A stretch of 43,566 nucleotides of DNA from a virus. Made by a program: the position numbers and the translations under genes. The stretch is from the IMG/VR virus record IMGVR_UViG_3300043395_003292, positions 1-43,566 of that record; one strand, written 5' to 3'. The notes beneath the pieces were generated by a model, which was given only the letters and a program-made list of their open reading frames with translations, was not told the origin of the DNA and did not search any database. Shown here one piece after another: positions 32,306 through 38,842 of this stretch (position 1 is its first letter; each line of letters opens with the position of its first letter).

Positions 32306-32649
32306 GACCTAGGTTGGAAATTAGAGATGACGAGTTGGATACCGATGACCACGAAATCGCCGAGGAAATCGAGCGACAAGAGCGCATGATTGAAGTGGGC
32401 GATGAGTTCAAGTTCGGCAAGCGAACCGCCAAGATTTGCGATGAGATCGACTTCGAGTTCACAAAAAACAAGTCTGGGGGTCTTGAGGTAAAGGCTTCTG
32501 GTTATCACACCATTCCATGCGAGGAGACCCAAGAATGCGACATGGGTCACCTACATCCCGTGGTTAGACAGCAGACGTTCGTCTACAGAACGGTGCAATT
32601 GAGCAAAAAGCAGAAGCTAGCCTTCGCAAAATGGCTGGTGACCAAATGA
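32302..32649 (+). CDS. Hypothetical acidic protein
   Basis: The 115-residue protein overlaps both neighbours by four bases. N-terminus very acidic (DDELDTDDHEIAEEIE); the rest has a possible Cys pair (IPCEETQECDM). No family recognised. Confidence 0.6.
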   Translation: MRPRLEIRDDELDTDDHEIAEEIERQERMIEVGDEFKFGKRTAKICDEIDFEFTKNKSGGLEVKASGYHTIPCEETQECDMGHLHPVVRQQTFVYRTVQLSKKQKLAFAKWLVTK

Positions 32650-32930
32650 GCATTCCAAGAATTCGCGGGCGCGCTGGCCAGGCACAAGAGGGTGAGCACA
32701 CCGGAAAATGGTTTTATGAGGTTTCGATCTGGGACCTTTCCGGCGAACACCAGGCGGGCCCGCCCTTTCAGTTTGGACCTTTCGATACGGAAGAAGTGGC
32801 TTACTCCAAAGGTCGTGAGATTGTTCGCGGCATTAGCGAATATCTCGAGAAGAAGGCCACGGGCGAGACATCTGGCCGATATCTGGATTTAAAGAACGGC
32901 GCGATTATGCGTCCTTGGGAAGAGCAATGA
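32646..32930 (+). CDS. Hypothetical small protein
   Basis: The 94-residue protein starts at ATG 32646 overlapping the previous stop. It looks like a compact beta protein (KWFYEVSIWDLSGEH; PFQFGPFDTEEVAYSKG). Unknown function. Confidence 0.6.
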   Translation: MSIPRIRGRAGQAQEGEHTGKWFYEVSIWDLSGEHQAGPPFQFGPFDTEEVAYSKGREIVRGISEYLEKKATGETSGRYLDLKNGAIMRPWEEQ

Positions 32931-33016
32931 AGACCCGCAAAGACTGGTTCATCCGCATCGCCCGCCGCAAGGACGTCCGCTTCTGTAAGTGCCGGGGAAG
33001 GTTGGTTCATAAATGA
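32927..33016 (+). CDS. Tiny basic ORF
   Basis: A 29-residue frame (MKTRKDWFIRIARRKDVR, then CKC) begins at an ATGA overlap with the previous gene and ends in an ATGA overlap with the next. Strongly basic. Its place in an unbroken overlapping chain is the main support. Confidence 0.5.
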   Translation: MKTRKDWFIRIARRKDVRFCKCRGRLVHK

Positions 33017-33108
33017 ATCGCGACTTCGCGGGCTTCGTCATAACAGTGATTTGCGTCTTATCTACGCTCGGGGCAATGGCTGCGATTTGGTTGATTGTGT
33101 TCAGGTGA
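33013..33108 (+). CDS. Tiny single-pass membrane peptide
   Basis: A 31-residue frame starts at 33013 (overlapping the previous stop). Residues about 6-30 are one hydrophobic helix (FVITVICVLSTLGAMAAIWL). Could be a small membrane effector; function unknown. Confidence 0.5.
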   Translation: MNRDFAGFVITVICVLSTLGAMAAIWLIVFR

Positions 33109-33115
33109 CTGCAAC

Positions 33116-33361
33116 ATGGGGGAACTTTTGAGGCGTGTAGAATTTGAAGGCTATGAGCTGAACCTGGGCGAGATCGGGACTCACGATGTACGTATCGTCG
33201 GCCAAGCCGATCGCATGATGGACGGCAAAATTGAGGTCATGATCACAAATGTCTTCTGCAACGGCGTCGACATCTTTCGCCTGGTGCCTTTTGAGCAATA
33301 CGAGAACATGAAGGCTCGACTGACTATTGCGTTCATTGAGAGTGCGAAGGCCGGGGCATGA
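33116..33361 (+). CDS. Hypothetical early protein
   Basis: The 81-residue protein is read from ATG 33116 with AGGTG upstream. Beta-strand rich (VEFEGYELNLGEIG; IEVMITNVFCNGV) with a helical end. Overlaps the methyltransferase start by four bases. Confidence 0.6.
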   Translation: MGELLRRVEFEGYELNLGEIGTHDVRIVGQADRMMDGKIEVMITNVFCNGVDIFRLVPFEQYENMKARLTIAFIESAKAGA

Positions 33362-34140
33362 TCAATGGCTTGGATCTCTTTTCTGGCATCGGAGGCATCG
33401 CACTCGCTCTCAGAGAATGGGTCGAGCCAGTCGCGTACTGTGAATATGACCGATACGCACAAGCTGTACTCTTGTCGCGAATGCAAACGGGCGACTTGGT
33501 CGACGCCCCGATTTGGGATGACGTGCGCACGCTGCAAGGCGAGCACTTCGACATCCCGATCGACATCGTCTACGGCGGCTTCCCATGCCAGGACCTCAGC
33601 GCTGCTGGCTCTGGAGCTGGCTTGGCAGGCGAGCGAAGTGGACTTTATTTCGAACTCGAAAGAATTGTCCGCGAAACAAAGCCAACTTTCGTGTTCCTTG
33701 AAAACGTCCCTGCGATCCGGACACGCGGACTTGGACGTGTGGTGTGGGGACTTTCCGAACTCGGGTATGATTTGCGATGGACAGTTGTATCAGCCCAAGA
33801 AGTTGGCGCCCCGCACTTGCGAAAGCGCTGGTTTCTCTTGGCCCACGCCAACGGCGCAGAGTTACGGATCAAATCAGGGCGGCGCCGCCGGGAGGACAGG
33901 CAAAGTGAGGCCGAGCTTAAGCTCGATGGCCCAACTTTGGCCCACGCCAAAGAGACATGGAAAGCACTCGCCGAGCATCGCCATTCAAGCAAGCGAGAAT
34001 GGCCATCCTGGCTTCCTGAGCCCGCTCTTTGTCGAGGCCATAATGGGCTATCCGCCCGAGTGGACCGTTTGCGCGGACTGGGCAACGCAGTGGTTCCAGA
34101 GCAAGCGCGTGAGGCGTTCAAGAGATTGATGGGGCTATAG
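33358..34140 (+). CDS. dcm: DNA cytosine-5 methyltransferase
   Basis: This 260-residue protein has the m5C methyltransferase motifs in order: I, LDLFSGIGG (5-13); IV, GGFPCQDLS with catalytic Cys 77; VI, FLENV (about 113-117); VIII, LRKRWFLLA; and X, LGNAVVPEQA. The target-recognition region between VIII and X is short. No restriction partner is nearby, so it probably protects phage DNA from host restriction or changes expression. Nearly the whole gene is also open in another frame (33365-34129), with a protein-like translation. Confidence 0.92.
   Translation: MINGLDLFSGIGGIALALREWVEPVAYCEYDRYAQAVLLSRMQTGDLVDAPIWDDVRTLQGEHFDIPIDIVYGGFPCQDLSAAGSGAGLAGERSGLYFELERIVRETKPTFVFLENVPAIRTRGLGRVVWGLSELGYDLRWTVVSAQEVGAPHLRKRWFLLAHANGAELRIKSGRRRREDRQSEAELKLDGPTLAHAKETWKALAEHRHSSKREWPSWLPEPALCRGHNGLSARVDRLRGLGNAVVPEQAREAFKRLMGL
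33365..34129 (+). CDS. Overprinted ORF within the cytosine methyltransferase gene
   Basis: A 254-codon frame runs over 98 percent of the methyltransferase gene from ATG 33365. Its second half is strikingly protein-like: SGMICDGQLY, WPTPTAQSYGSNQGGAAGR (about 159-177), LWPTPKRHG and FVEAIMGYPPEWT. From memory these WPTP and (M)G(F/Y)P..W motifs recur in phage proteins annotated beside or within Dcm genes. Either both frames are coding, or the second is a conserved by-product of the first. No clear ribosome site is seen for ATG 33365. Confidence 0.4.
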   Translation: MAWISFLASEASHSLSENGSSQSRTVNMTDTHKLYSCRECKRATWSTPRFGMTCARCKASTSTSRSTSSTAASHARTSALLALELAWQASEVDFISNSKELSAKQSQLSCSLKTSLRSGHADLDVWCGDFPNSGMICDGQLYQPKKLAPRTCESAGFSWPTPTAQSYGSNQGGAAGRTGKVRPSLSSMAQLWPTPKRHGKHSPSIAIQASENGHPGFLSPLFVEAIMGYPPEWTVCADWATQWFQSKRVRRSRD

Positions 34141-34178
34141 CAAAGACAACAATGATTTCATCGAAAGGGAATTTCAAA

Positions 34179-34361
34179 ATGGCGGAGAAGAAAATTCGAG
34201 AGCTATGGACACTCAAGGAGGTGGTGGCTTACCTGAAACTTCCGAAGTCGACTGTCCATCTTTATATCGCTCAAGGGAAAATCCCATCTTTTAAGGTTGG
34301 CCGGCATCGTCGGTTCATCCCGGAAGAGGTCGAAAAGGCTGTGAGGAAAATGCCCGCATGA
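34179..34361 (+). CDS. Excisionase-like HTH protein
   Basis: The 60-residue protein is read from ATG 34179 (AAAGGGA upstream); ATG 34152 is possible. It is a MerR/HTH_17-type fold: LWTLKEVVAYLKLPKSTVHLYIAQGKIPSFKVGRHRRF pattern with the wing, as in excisionases. It overlaps the integrase start as ATGA, which supports a recombination directionality role. Confidence 0.8.
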   Translation: MAEKKIRELWTLKEVVAYLKLPKSTVHLYIAQGKIPSFKVGRHRRFIPEEVEKAVRKMPA

Positions 34362-35446
34362 ACGCAGAGAAAGCCAAGGACTGGGTCCCGACAAAAGATC
34401 CGCGGATCAAAAAGCGCGGTGAGTTTTATTGGGCCCGGTTTCAAAAGCGAAACGTCAAGGTTGAGGAGTCACTCGGCACCCGCTCATTTGAGATCGCAAA
34501 GCGAGCCGTGGAGGAGATCGAATCAAACATCATCCTCGGCGTGAACTGGCAGAAGGAGCGCGAGCTCGTCGAAACGGCATGGCCGGAGTTCCTGGCCGAT
34601 AAGGCGTCGGGCAACAAGACCAAAATAGCCCGCGAGAAAACGCTTCGGGAGTATATTGGCTTCGGCGAGCGCTGGATTCTTCCCCATCTCGGGGGCGAGC
34701 GGCTGACCGACGTCACCGACGAGGCCTGGGAAAAGCTGGTCGAGAAGATCCGGGCCGAGCGACCCGACATGCTGTTTTTCAACCTGCGCAAGTACCTAAT
34801 GGGCTTTCTGTCCTGGGCCAAGCGCAAGGGCAAGATCCGCGAAATGCCGTACCTGTTTGATCCAGACACCAAAATGCGGGCCGCCCGCGAGGAGGCCGGC
34901 CCGGGCATTGCGTATTCTCTCGAAGAACTGGCCGCCATCCGGAAGGCCGCGGAGCCGTACCCGGAGTTCCATCTCTTCGTGTGCATTGCTCAATATATGG
35001 GCATGCGGCCGGGAGAAATCAACCAACTCAAGCTGGACCGTATCGATACAGAGGCGGGGATTATCGCCCTCAGGAAGGCCGACACAAAGACCCACGGCGC
35101 GCGGCTGGTGCCGATCCACCCCCTGGTGATGCCGGCGCTCAAGGCGCGGATCGCGAAGTCGGTCGAACTTGGCTCGCCCTACCTATTCCCGAATCGCGTG
35201 GACAAGGACCGACCGATGGACCGCACCGGTTTCAAAAAGACATGGCACGAAGTGATGCGGACCTCCGGCCTAAACGGTCGGATATACGACTTTCGCCATT
35301 CGTTCATCACCCATGCGCTGACCGCAAAGATGAACCCGGTGGTCGTGGCCGAAATGACCGGGACGAGCCTAAAGGTCATCCAGAAGCATTACCTTCATTT
35401 ACAGCCCAAAGATCTCATCAATGAAGTCGGGATGCTGTCGCTATGA
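34358..35446 (+). CDS. int: Tyrosine integrase
   Basis: The 362-residue site-specific recombinase has an N-terminal arm-binding part, a SAM-like core-binding domain (about 60-160) and a catalytic domain. Catalytic residues seen are R217 in GMRPGEINQL, R313 in YDFRHSF and nucleophile Y345 in QKHYLHL. The usual His of HxxR is Tyr 310 and the usual H/W before the nucleophile is Thr (MTGTS), both deviations. It is followed directly by the attP core matching a tRNA 3' end. Confidence 0.92.
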   Translation: MNAEKAKDWVPTKDPRIKKRGEFYWARFQKRNVKVEESLGTRSFEIAKRAVEEIESNIILGVNWQKERELVETAWPEFLADKASGNKTKIAREKTLREYIGFGERWILPHLGGERLTDVTDEAWEKLVEKIRAERPDMLFFNLRKYLMGFLSWAKRKGKIREMPYLFDPDTKMRAAREEAGPGIAYSLEELAAIRKAAEPYPEFHLFVCIAQYMGMRPGEINQLKLDRIDTEAGIIALRKADTKTHGARLVPIHPLVMPALKARIAKSVELGSPYLFPNRVDKDRPMDRTGFKKTWHEVMRTSGLNGRIYDFRHSFITHALTAKMNPVVVAEMTGTSLKVIQKHYLHLQPKDLINEVGMLSL

Positions 35447-35482
35447 ACCTAGCTGGTCAAAACCTGGACATTGGGTGTTTTG
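35445..35482. repeat. attP arm repeat, left
   Basis: This copy starts GAACC and contains AACCTGGACATTG then TTTTGAA. It pairs with 35686-35728 (24 of the first 29 bases match by eye). The two copies flank the tRNA-like core, as arm-type integrase sites do. The left copy overlaps the integrase stop. Confidence 0.6.
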
Positions 35483-35519
35483 AAGATTTTCCCAAACTGG
35501 GACAAGTCTGTGATATTAC

Positions 35520-35564
35520 TGGCGATGCCGCCAGGATTCGAACCTGGGACCTGCTGCTTAGAAG
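35520..35564 (-). other. attP: attP core: 3' end of a tRNA-Arg(UCU) gene
   Basis: Read on the minus strand this is the anticodon loop CTTCTAA (anticodon TCT), the strand GCAGC, variable AGGTC, T-arm CCAGG-TTCGAAT-CCTGG, acceptor CGGCATC, G and CCA. The 5' half of the tRNA is absent and the bases upstream of the loop do not complete the anticodon stem. Just after an integrase gene, this is the identity block by which the phage integrates while restoring the host tRNA 3' end. Confidence 0.9.
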
Positions 35565-35685
35565 GACTCGGCCCAAAAAGATCTCACAAAAAAAATCGCA
35601 GTCATATCGACGCATTACCAATCAGTCCGAGCATTTAGTTCACGCCGTCAGTCCAGTTATATCCAGCAAAGAACAGCACACACAC

Positions 35686-35728
35686 GAACCATGTTGGACA
35701 CAACCTGGACATTGTACCGTTTTGAATT
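35686..35728. repeat. attP arm repeat, right
   Basis: Right copy of the imperfect direct repeat (GAACC, AACCTGGACATTG, TTTTGAA). It lies about 120 bases beyond the core, the left copy about 40 bases before it. Integrase arm binding is inferred. Confidence 0.55.
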
Positions 35729-35740
35729 TCGCAATTGATC

Positions 35741-35757
35741 GCCGGCGGAGCGCCGGC
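35741..35757. promoter_or_regulatory. GC-rich hairpin in the attP-replication leader
   Basis: GCCGGCG-GAG-CGCCGGC is a perfect 7-bp stem with a 3-base loop and no T-run. It lies about 60 bases before the replication gene start. The remainder of the 372-base gap 35447-35818 holds the attP core, the two arm repeats and AT-rich sequence with no gene I can support. Confidence 0.5.
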
Positions 35758-35818
35758 ACTGAACCTAAATTCTACCGCAAAAATTCGGCAACGCAAGCAG
35801 GCATCTTGAGGGGGAAAC

Positions 35819-36622
35819 ATGAGGCAGAACATCGACGAGAAGTGGAAGACGGATCCGCGCCGTACGGCGCTCGCGAACAGACTTGGATCTGGTCGCCTGG
35901 CCGACGGAATGCGAGTTGAGATCAACTGGCTCGTTTTGGCACACAAGGGTCAGCCGATCCCGCTTAAGGAATTCAAGTTCGTTGAAAACTATCAAGACTG
36001 GATCGATTGCGAGCTGGCAGAGGTGCGCGGCGGACTTGTGCACATCGCGGGCGCTGACGCCTATCAGGCTTTCTTTTCGAAGCAGGTAAAGAACGGCGGA
36101 AAGGGCGGGCGGCCGAAAACCCAAAAGAACCCAAAGCAAACCCAAACAAAGCCAGAAAAGCCCTCTTCCTCTATCTCTTCCTCTTCCTCTGGCTCTTTCT
36201 CTCCCTCTTTCTCCGACTCAACCTCTGACTCTGGCTCTAAAGAGGTTCCCGCGGCGCCGGCGGCGGCCGCTCCCCCGCCGGACAAAGTTCTCCAGGTTTC
36301 AATCTGGGACAGCTATTCGCGGGCTTACTTCAGCCGCTACAAAACCGAACCCGTACGCAACGCCAAAGTAAACGCGCAGATCAAGCAGCTGGCGAAGCGG
36401 CTAGGCAAGGAGGCGATCGATGTCGTCGAGTTCTACGTCCGGCATCCAAAAGCCTTCTATGTAGCCAAATGCCATGACATTGGGCTTTGCGTGTCGGACG
36501 CGGAAGCACTTCGAACGCAGTGGGCGCGAGGATCAGCGATAACCGGCACCGAGGCCCGCCACTCAGACACAGCCGGAGCAATCCGGTCTCAACTTGAACG
36601 AATCGATAGGGGTGAACTATGA
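35819..36622 (+). CDS. Phage replication protein, O-like initiator
   Basis: The 267-residue protein has GAGGGGG upstream. The N-terminal domain (about 1-90) is a winged-helix-like module (VEINWLVLAHKGQPIPLKEF). It leads through GKKGGRP-type GGKGGRPK to a long Ser/Pro low-complexity linker (about 115-155) and a C-terminal domain (ISIWDSYSRAYFSRYKTEP type) for partner binding. This is the layout of lambdoid replication initiators. The linker is encoded by an almost pure pyrimidine tract, which might hold the origin. Confidence 0.65.
   Translation: MRQNIDEKWKTDPRRTALANRLGSGRLADGMRVEINWLVLAHKGQPIPLKEFKFVENYQDWIDCELAEVRGGLVHIAGADAYQAFFSKQVKNGGKGGRPKTQKNPKQTQTKPEKPSSSISSSSSGSFSPSFSDSTSDSGSKEVPAAPAAAAPPPDKVLQVSIWDSYSRAYFSRYKTEPVRNAKVNAQIKQLAKRLGKEAIDVVEFYVRHPKAFYVAKCHDIGLCVSDAEALRTQWARGSAITGTEARHSDTAGAIRSQLERIDRGEL
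36161..36238 (+). repeat. Polypyrimidine tract with CTCTTCCTCT repeats
   Basis: About 78 bases are nearly all C and T on the plus strand, with CTCTTCCTCT at 36163, 36175 and 36181. It encodes the Ser-rich linker of the replication protein. As lambda has its origin inside gene O, this strand-biased repeat is a candidate origin or unwinding element. Confidence 0.5.
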
Positions 36623-37182
36623 GCCATGAACTGAAGAAAGCCATCGTCCTGACTCTCGGCTATTACGGCAGGTCTGCAATGGACGAAGTGATCCAGATGT
36701 ACGTTGACGACCTGGCCGATCTGGATCCGCGAAAGTGCATTGCAGCCTATTCCCGGTGGAGATCTAATCCAGCCAATCGCACCTTCCCGCTTCCAGCGGA
36801 CATTCGAGTACTTGTGAACCCAGAAGAGTACGTTGCTCCCGAAGCCCAAGCCCGGGAGATCGCGGGACGAGTGGTAGGCGCAGCTGTCAATTTTGGCCAT
36901 ACAAACGCCAAGAAAGCCCAAGTCTACATCGGGCCCGTTGGCTGGTCGATTGTGCAACGGTACGGCGGCTGGCTCTACATCTGCGAAAACCTCGGCTGCA
37001 ACTTCGATGTCACCACATTCCAGGCTCAGTTCCGTGACCAGGCCGAGGCGCTCCTTCGCTACGGCCCTGAGGCTATGGACCGAGCCATCAACACCATGCC
37101 GGGAGCAGCCAGGAAAAGTGAGCTAACCGCCACAGGAAGCGTTTTAGAGCTTATGTCAAAACGAGACGAGCCGAAGCCATGA
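36619..37182 (+). CDS. Putative replication partner / helicase-loader-like protein
   Basis: The 187-residue protein overlaps the initiator stop by four bases. The N-terminal helical part (about 1-60) ends in RTFPLPADIRVLV, a pattern often seen in phage proteins placed after the initiator and thought to load or recruit helicase. There is no Walker motif. Role is by position. Confidence 0.5.
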   Translation: MSHELKKAIVLTLGYYGRSAMDEVIQMYVDDLADLDPRKCIAAYSRWRSNPANRTFPLPADIRVLVNPEEYVAPEAQAREIAGRVVGAAVNFGHTNAKKAQVYIGPVGWSIVQRYGGWLYICENLGCNFDVTTFQAQFRDQAEALLRYGPEAMDRAINTMPGAARKSELTATGSVLELMSKRDEPKP

Positions 37183-37400
37183 ACGCAGTAAGGCCGTTTT
37201 TGACCACACAGAAAGACCTCCCAAAAGTTTCTGGGCAGCCGCAGCCAGAGGAGCCAATCGTCTTCACCGTTTACCTGATGAACGGAAAGATGCGCGCGCG
37301 CTGCCACCTGGCCGGTGATTTCACCAAGGGCTTATACGACGCCGAGATCATTAACCCTGAAAACTTCGCAGGCATTGTTGAGACCTGGAGGAAGAAATGA
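37179..37400 (+). CDS. Hypothetical small protein
   Basis: The 73-residue protein overlaps both neighbours by four bases. Beta-rich middle (IVFTVYLMNGKMRARCHL). Unrecognised. Confidence 0.6.
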   Translation: MNAVRPFLTTQKDLPKVSGQPQPEEPIVFTVYLMNGKMRARCHLAGDFTKGLYDAEIINPENFAGIVETWRKK

Positions 37401-37549
37401 AAACCCACGTCTTAACCGCAATCGGGATCGGCATCGCTTGGATCTTAGGCGCGCTAGCTCACGAGGATTCAATCGTCAGGGCTTTGCGACAAACGAGTCA
37501 TGTACAGCTTTTCAACGGAGTTCACCTGAAATGCGAGATCAAGGAATAA
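37397..37549 (+). CDS. Tiny membrane-anchored or secreted protein
   Basis: A 50-residue frame starts at ATG 37397 (ATGA overlap). The N-terminal hydrophobic stretch (VLTAIGIGIAWILGALA) could be a signal or anchor. It ends in TAATG with the next gene. Unknown. Confidence 0.5.
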   Translation: MKTHVLTAIGIGIAWILGALAHEDSIVRALRQTSHVQLFNGVHLKCEIKE

Positions 37550-37785
37550 TGGAAATGCGGCTCACCATTACGAGCATTGAGATCATTCAATCGCTGATGA
37601 TCTGTGGTCTTGATTCGGAAGAGATCCGCGAGTGGCTCCTGATGAAAAACCCAGTCTTAGGGTATCGGACGCCCCTTTATCTAATCAACCGCGGACGAGC
37701 CGAAAGGGTCCTGCAGATGACTCTCGAGGCGGAAGAAGATCCACATCGATTGTTATTTGAAAATCTAAAGGAGATGAAAACATGA
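37549..37785 (+). CDS. Small DUF2384-like (Xre/MbcA/ParS antitoxin C-domain-like) protein
   Basis: A 78-residue product is read from ATG 37549 (AAGGA upstream); in-frame ATG 37531 is possible. The core EWLLMKNPVLGYRTPLYLIN, then GRAERVLQM, matches the W...N..L.G.TP..L......V shape of DUF2384 toxin-binding domains. No RES-type toxin gene is next to it, so it may be an orphan antitoxin-like factor or a chance resemblance. Confidence 0.45.
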   Translation: MEMRLTITSIEIIQSLMICGLDSEEIREWLLMKNPVLGYRTPLYLINRGRAERVLQMTLEAEEDPHRLLFENLKEMKT

Positions 37786-37988
37786 CAACACTTGATTTCG
37801 TGTGGCTCTCGTCACTGACCTTGGCATTCCTGTTTGGATTTATGTTGGGCATGAGAGATCGGAATTACTTCTGGAAGAAACACTCCGAAGATCTTGGCCA
37901 ACAGATCGAGAGAATGAAGCAGGCAGGATTAGTCGAGAAGGCGGTTTCCAATGTGCAATTTAACCAAACAGATGGAGGTGGTACGTGA
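37782..37988 (+). CDS. Small membrane protein with coiled coil
   Basis: This 68-residue protein has one transmembrane helix (about 7-24; WLSSLTLAFLFGFMLGM) and then a charged helical tail (HSEDLGQQIERMKQAGL). It overlaps neighbours by four bases. Function unknown. Confidence 0.55.
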   Translation: MTTLDFVWLSSLTLAFLFGFMLGMRDRNYFWKKHSEDLGQQIERMKQAGLVEKAVSNVQFNQTDGGGT

Positions 37989-38344
37989 TCGATGCAGAGC
38001 AATTGTCTACGAAAGAGGCGGCCAGGGAGCTTGGTTTAACCGAGTCCGGCGTCAATCAGATGATTTATAAAGAACTGATTCCAAGCGACAAGATTGGGCG
38101 TAGGCGGTACGTCGCAAGAAGTATCGTTGAGGCCGTCGTGGATCTTAAGAACCAGTATGGCAAGCGCTGGCCAAAGCATGCGCCATGGAATGGTGGAGAC
38201 TGGACGGCGCCCGAAGAAAAGCCCGATGTTCCGTCGGGCCTGAATCAAGAACTCCTGAAGTTGTCGCGTAAGTTTAGATCTGCAGGTCATGCGGATATTG
38301 CGCTGAAGATTCAGGACATTTTACTCGATCAATATGAGTTCTAA
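37985..38344 (+). CDS. Excisionase/MerR-type HTH regulator
   Basis: This 119-residue protein starts at GTG 37985. Residues about 7-55 are an HTH_17-like domain (STKEAARELGLTESGVNQMI, then IGRRRYVARSIVEAV). The C-terminal part is a short helical domain. It closes the replication operon and stands just upstream of tRNA-Ser. Likely a transcription factor; target unknown. Confidence 0.65.
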   Translation: MIDAEQLSTKEAARELGLTESGVNQMIYKELIPSDKIGRRRYVARSIVEAVVDLKNQYGKRWPKHAPWNGGDWTAPEEKPDVPSGLNQELLKLSRKFRSAGHADIALKIQDILLDQYEF

Positions 38345-38350
38345 TTTTAT

Positions 38351-38437
38351 GGAGGGTAAACCCGGCAGGGCTGGGCACCGGTTGCTAATCGGCGGGAGCC
38401 TTCAAGGCTTGAGTTTCGAGTACTCTGCCCTCCGCCA
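38351..38437 (+). tRNA. tRNA-Ser(GCU)
   Basis: 87 bases with encoded CCA. The acceptor GGAGGGT pairs with GCCCTCC (last pair T-G). The anticodon loop TTGCTAA (38382-38388) gives anticodon GCT. A long variable arm contains AGCCT-TCA-AGGCT, and the T arm has loop TTCGAGT. The D stem is short (CCC/GGG), as in serine tRNAs. There are mismatches at 27-43 and 49-65. It reads AGC and AGT. It lies seven bases after the upstream gene's stop. Confidence 0.8.
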
Positions 38438-38451
38438 GTTTTACAATTTTT

Positions 38452-38588
38452 TCCGCGAGTCGTTTGGCGGCTTAGTTGCAAACGGCATTCCTATAGGGTG
38501 CCAATAGCCGATAACTGCGCAATCGGGTTGAGCCGTGCACGGCGAGACACCCGGCGGGCCTAAGTAGTCGGCCCAGGCGGCTCGCGGA
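38452..38588 (+). ncRNA. Candidate structured non-coding RNA
   Basis: A closing stem of up to 14 bp pairs 38452-38465 with 38575-38588 (TCCGCGAGTCG with CGGCTCGCGGA; G-T pairs at the inner end). Inside are GGCA/TGCC (38484-38502), CCGAT/ATCGG (38508-38526, loop AACTGCGCA), GCCG-TGCA-CGGC (38532-38543) and GGGCC/GGCCC (38556-38574, loop TAAGTAGTC). The AACT loop can pair with AGTT at 38474-38477. TTTTT follows the closing stem. No long ORF crosses it. It begins 14 bases after tRNA-Ser and ends 20 bases before the next gene. No known RNA class recognised. Confidence 0.6.
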
Positions 38589-38608
38589 TTTTTAAAAGGA
38601 GTGAGGGA

Positions 38609-38842
38609 ATGAAAAAACTTGAACTAAAGCCAGATGGGTTTCCGTGCAAACTTAAAGAATGCCCGCCCGGATTGTTTTTATGCGGAGAGGACGTCGGACT
38701 TAAGACCGAATACGGAACAGAAAAAGGAAACGCAGAGGCGTACTGCGATTCAGGCGAATGTTTCTGGGGTGACGCGAACAAAGGTGGAACCGCCGACGAC
38801 ACTATAGTTCAGCCGCTTGTCGCTGAATGGGTTGAAGAATGA
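38609..38842 (+). CDS. Hypothetical Cys-containing protein
   Basis: The 77-residue protein starts at ATG 38609 with AAAAGGAG. Several Cys (FPCKLKECPPGLFLCG and YCDSGECFW) could bind a metal. First gene after the structured RNA, so it may be controlled by it. Confidence 0.6.
   Translation: MKKLELKPDGFPCKLKECPPGLFLCGEDVGLKTEYGTEKGNAEAYCDSGECFWGDANKGGTADDTIVQPLVAEWVEE

Noticed and set aside
35520-35564. A functional tRNA-Arg gene
   Set aside because: Only the part from anticodon loop to CCA is present; no D arm or 5' acceptor strand. It is an attP core.
35741-35757. Terminator between integrase and replication genes
   Set aside because: The GCCGGCG hairpin has no T-run and lies close to the replication start; listed as a hairpin only.
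35443-35919. A 158-codon ORF over the attP region
   Set aside because: It crosses the tRNA-derived core (translated as RIRTWDLLLRRT, a well-known tRNA artefact), has no family pattern, and overlaps the replication gene start.
38440-38600. A second tRNA after tRNA-Ser
   Set aside because: No T-loop (TTCGA or TTCAA) or acceptor/CCA pattern fits; the pairing is of another kind.
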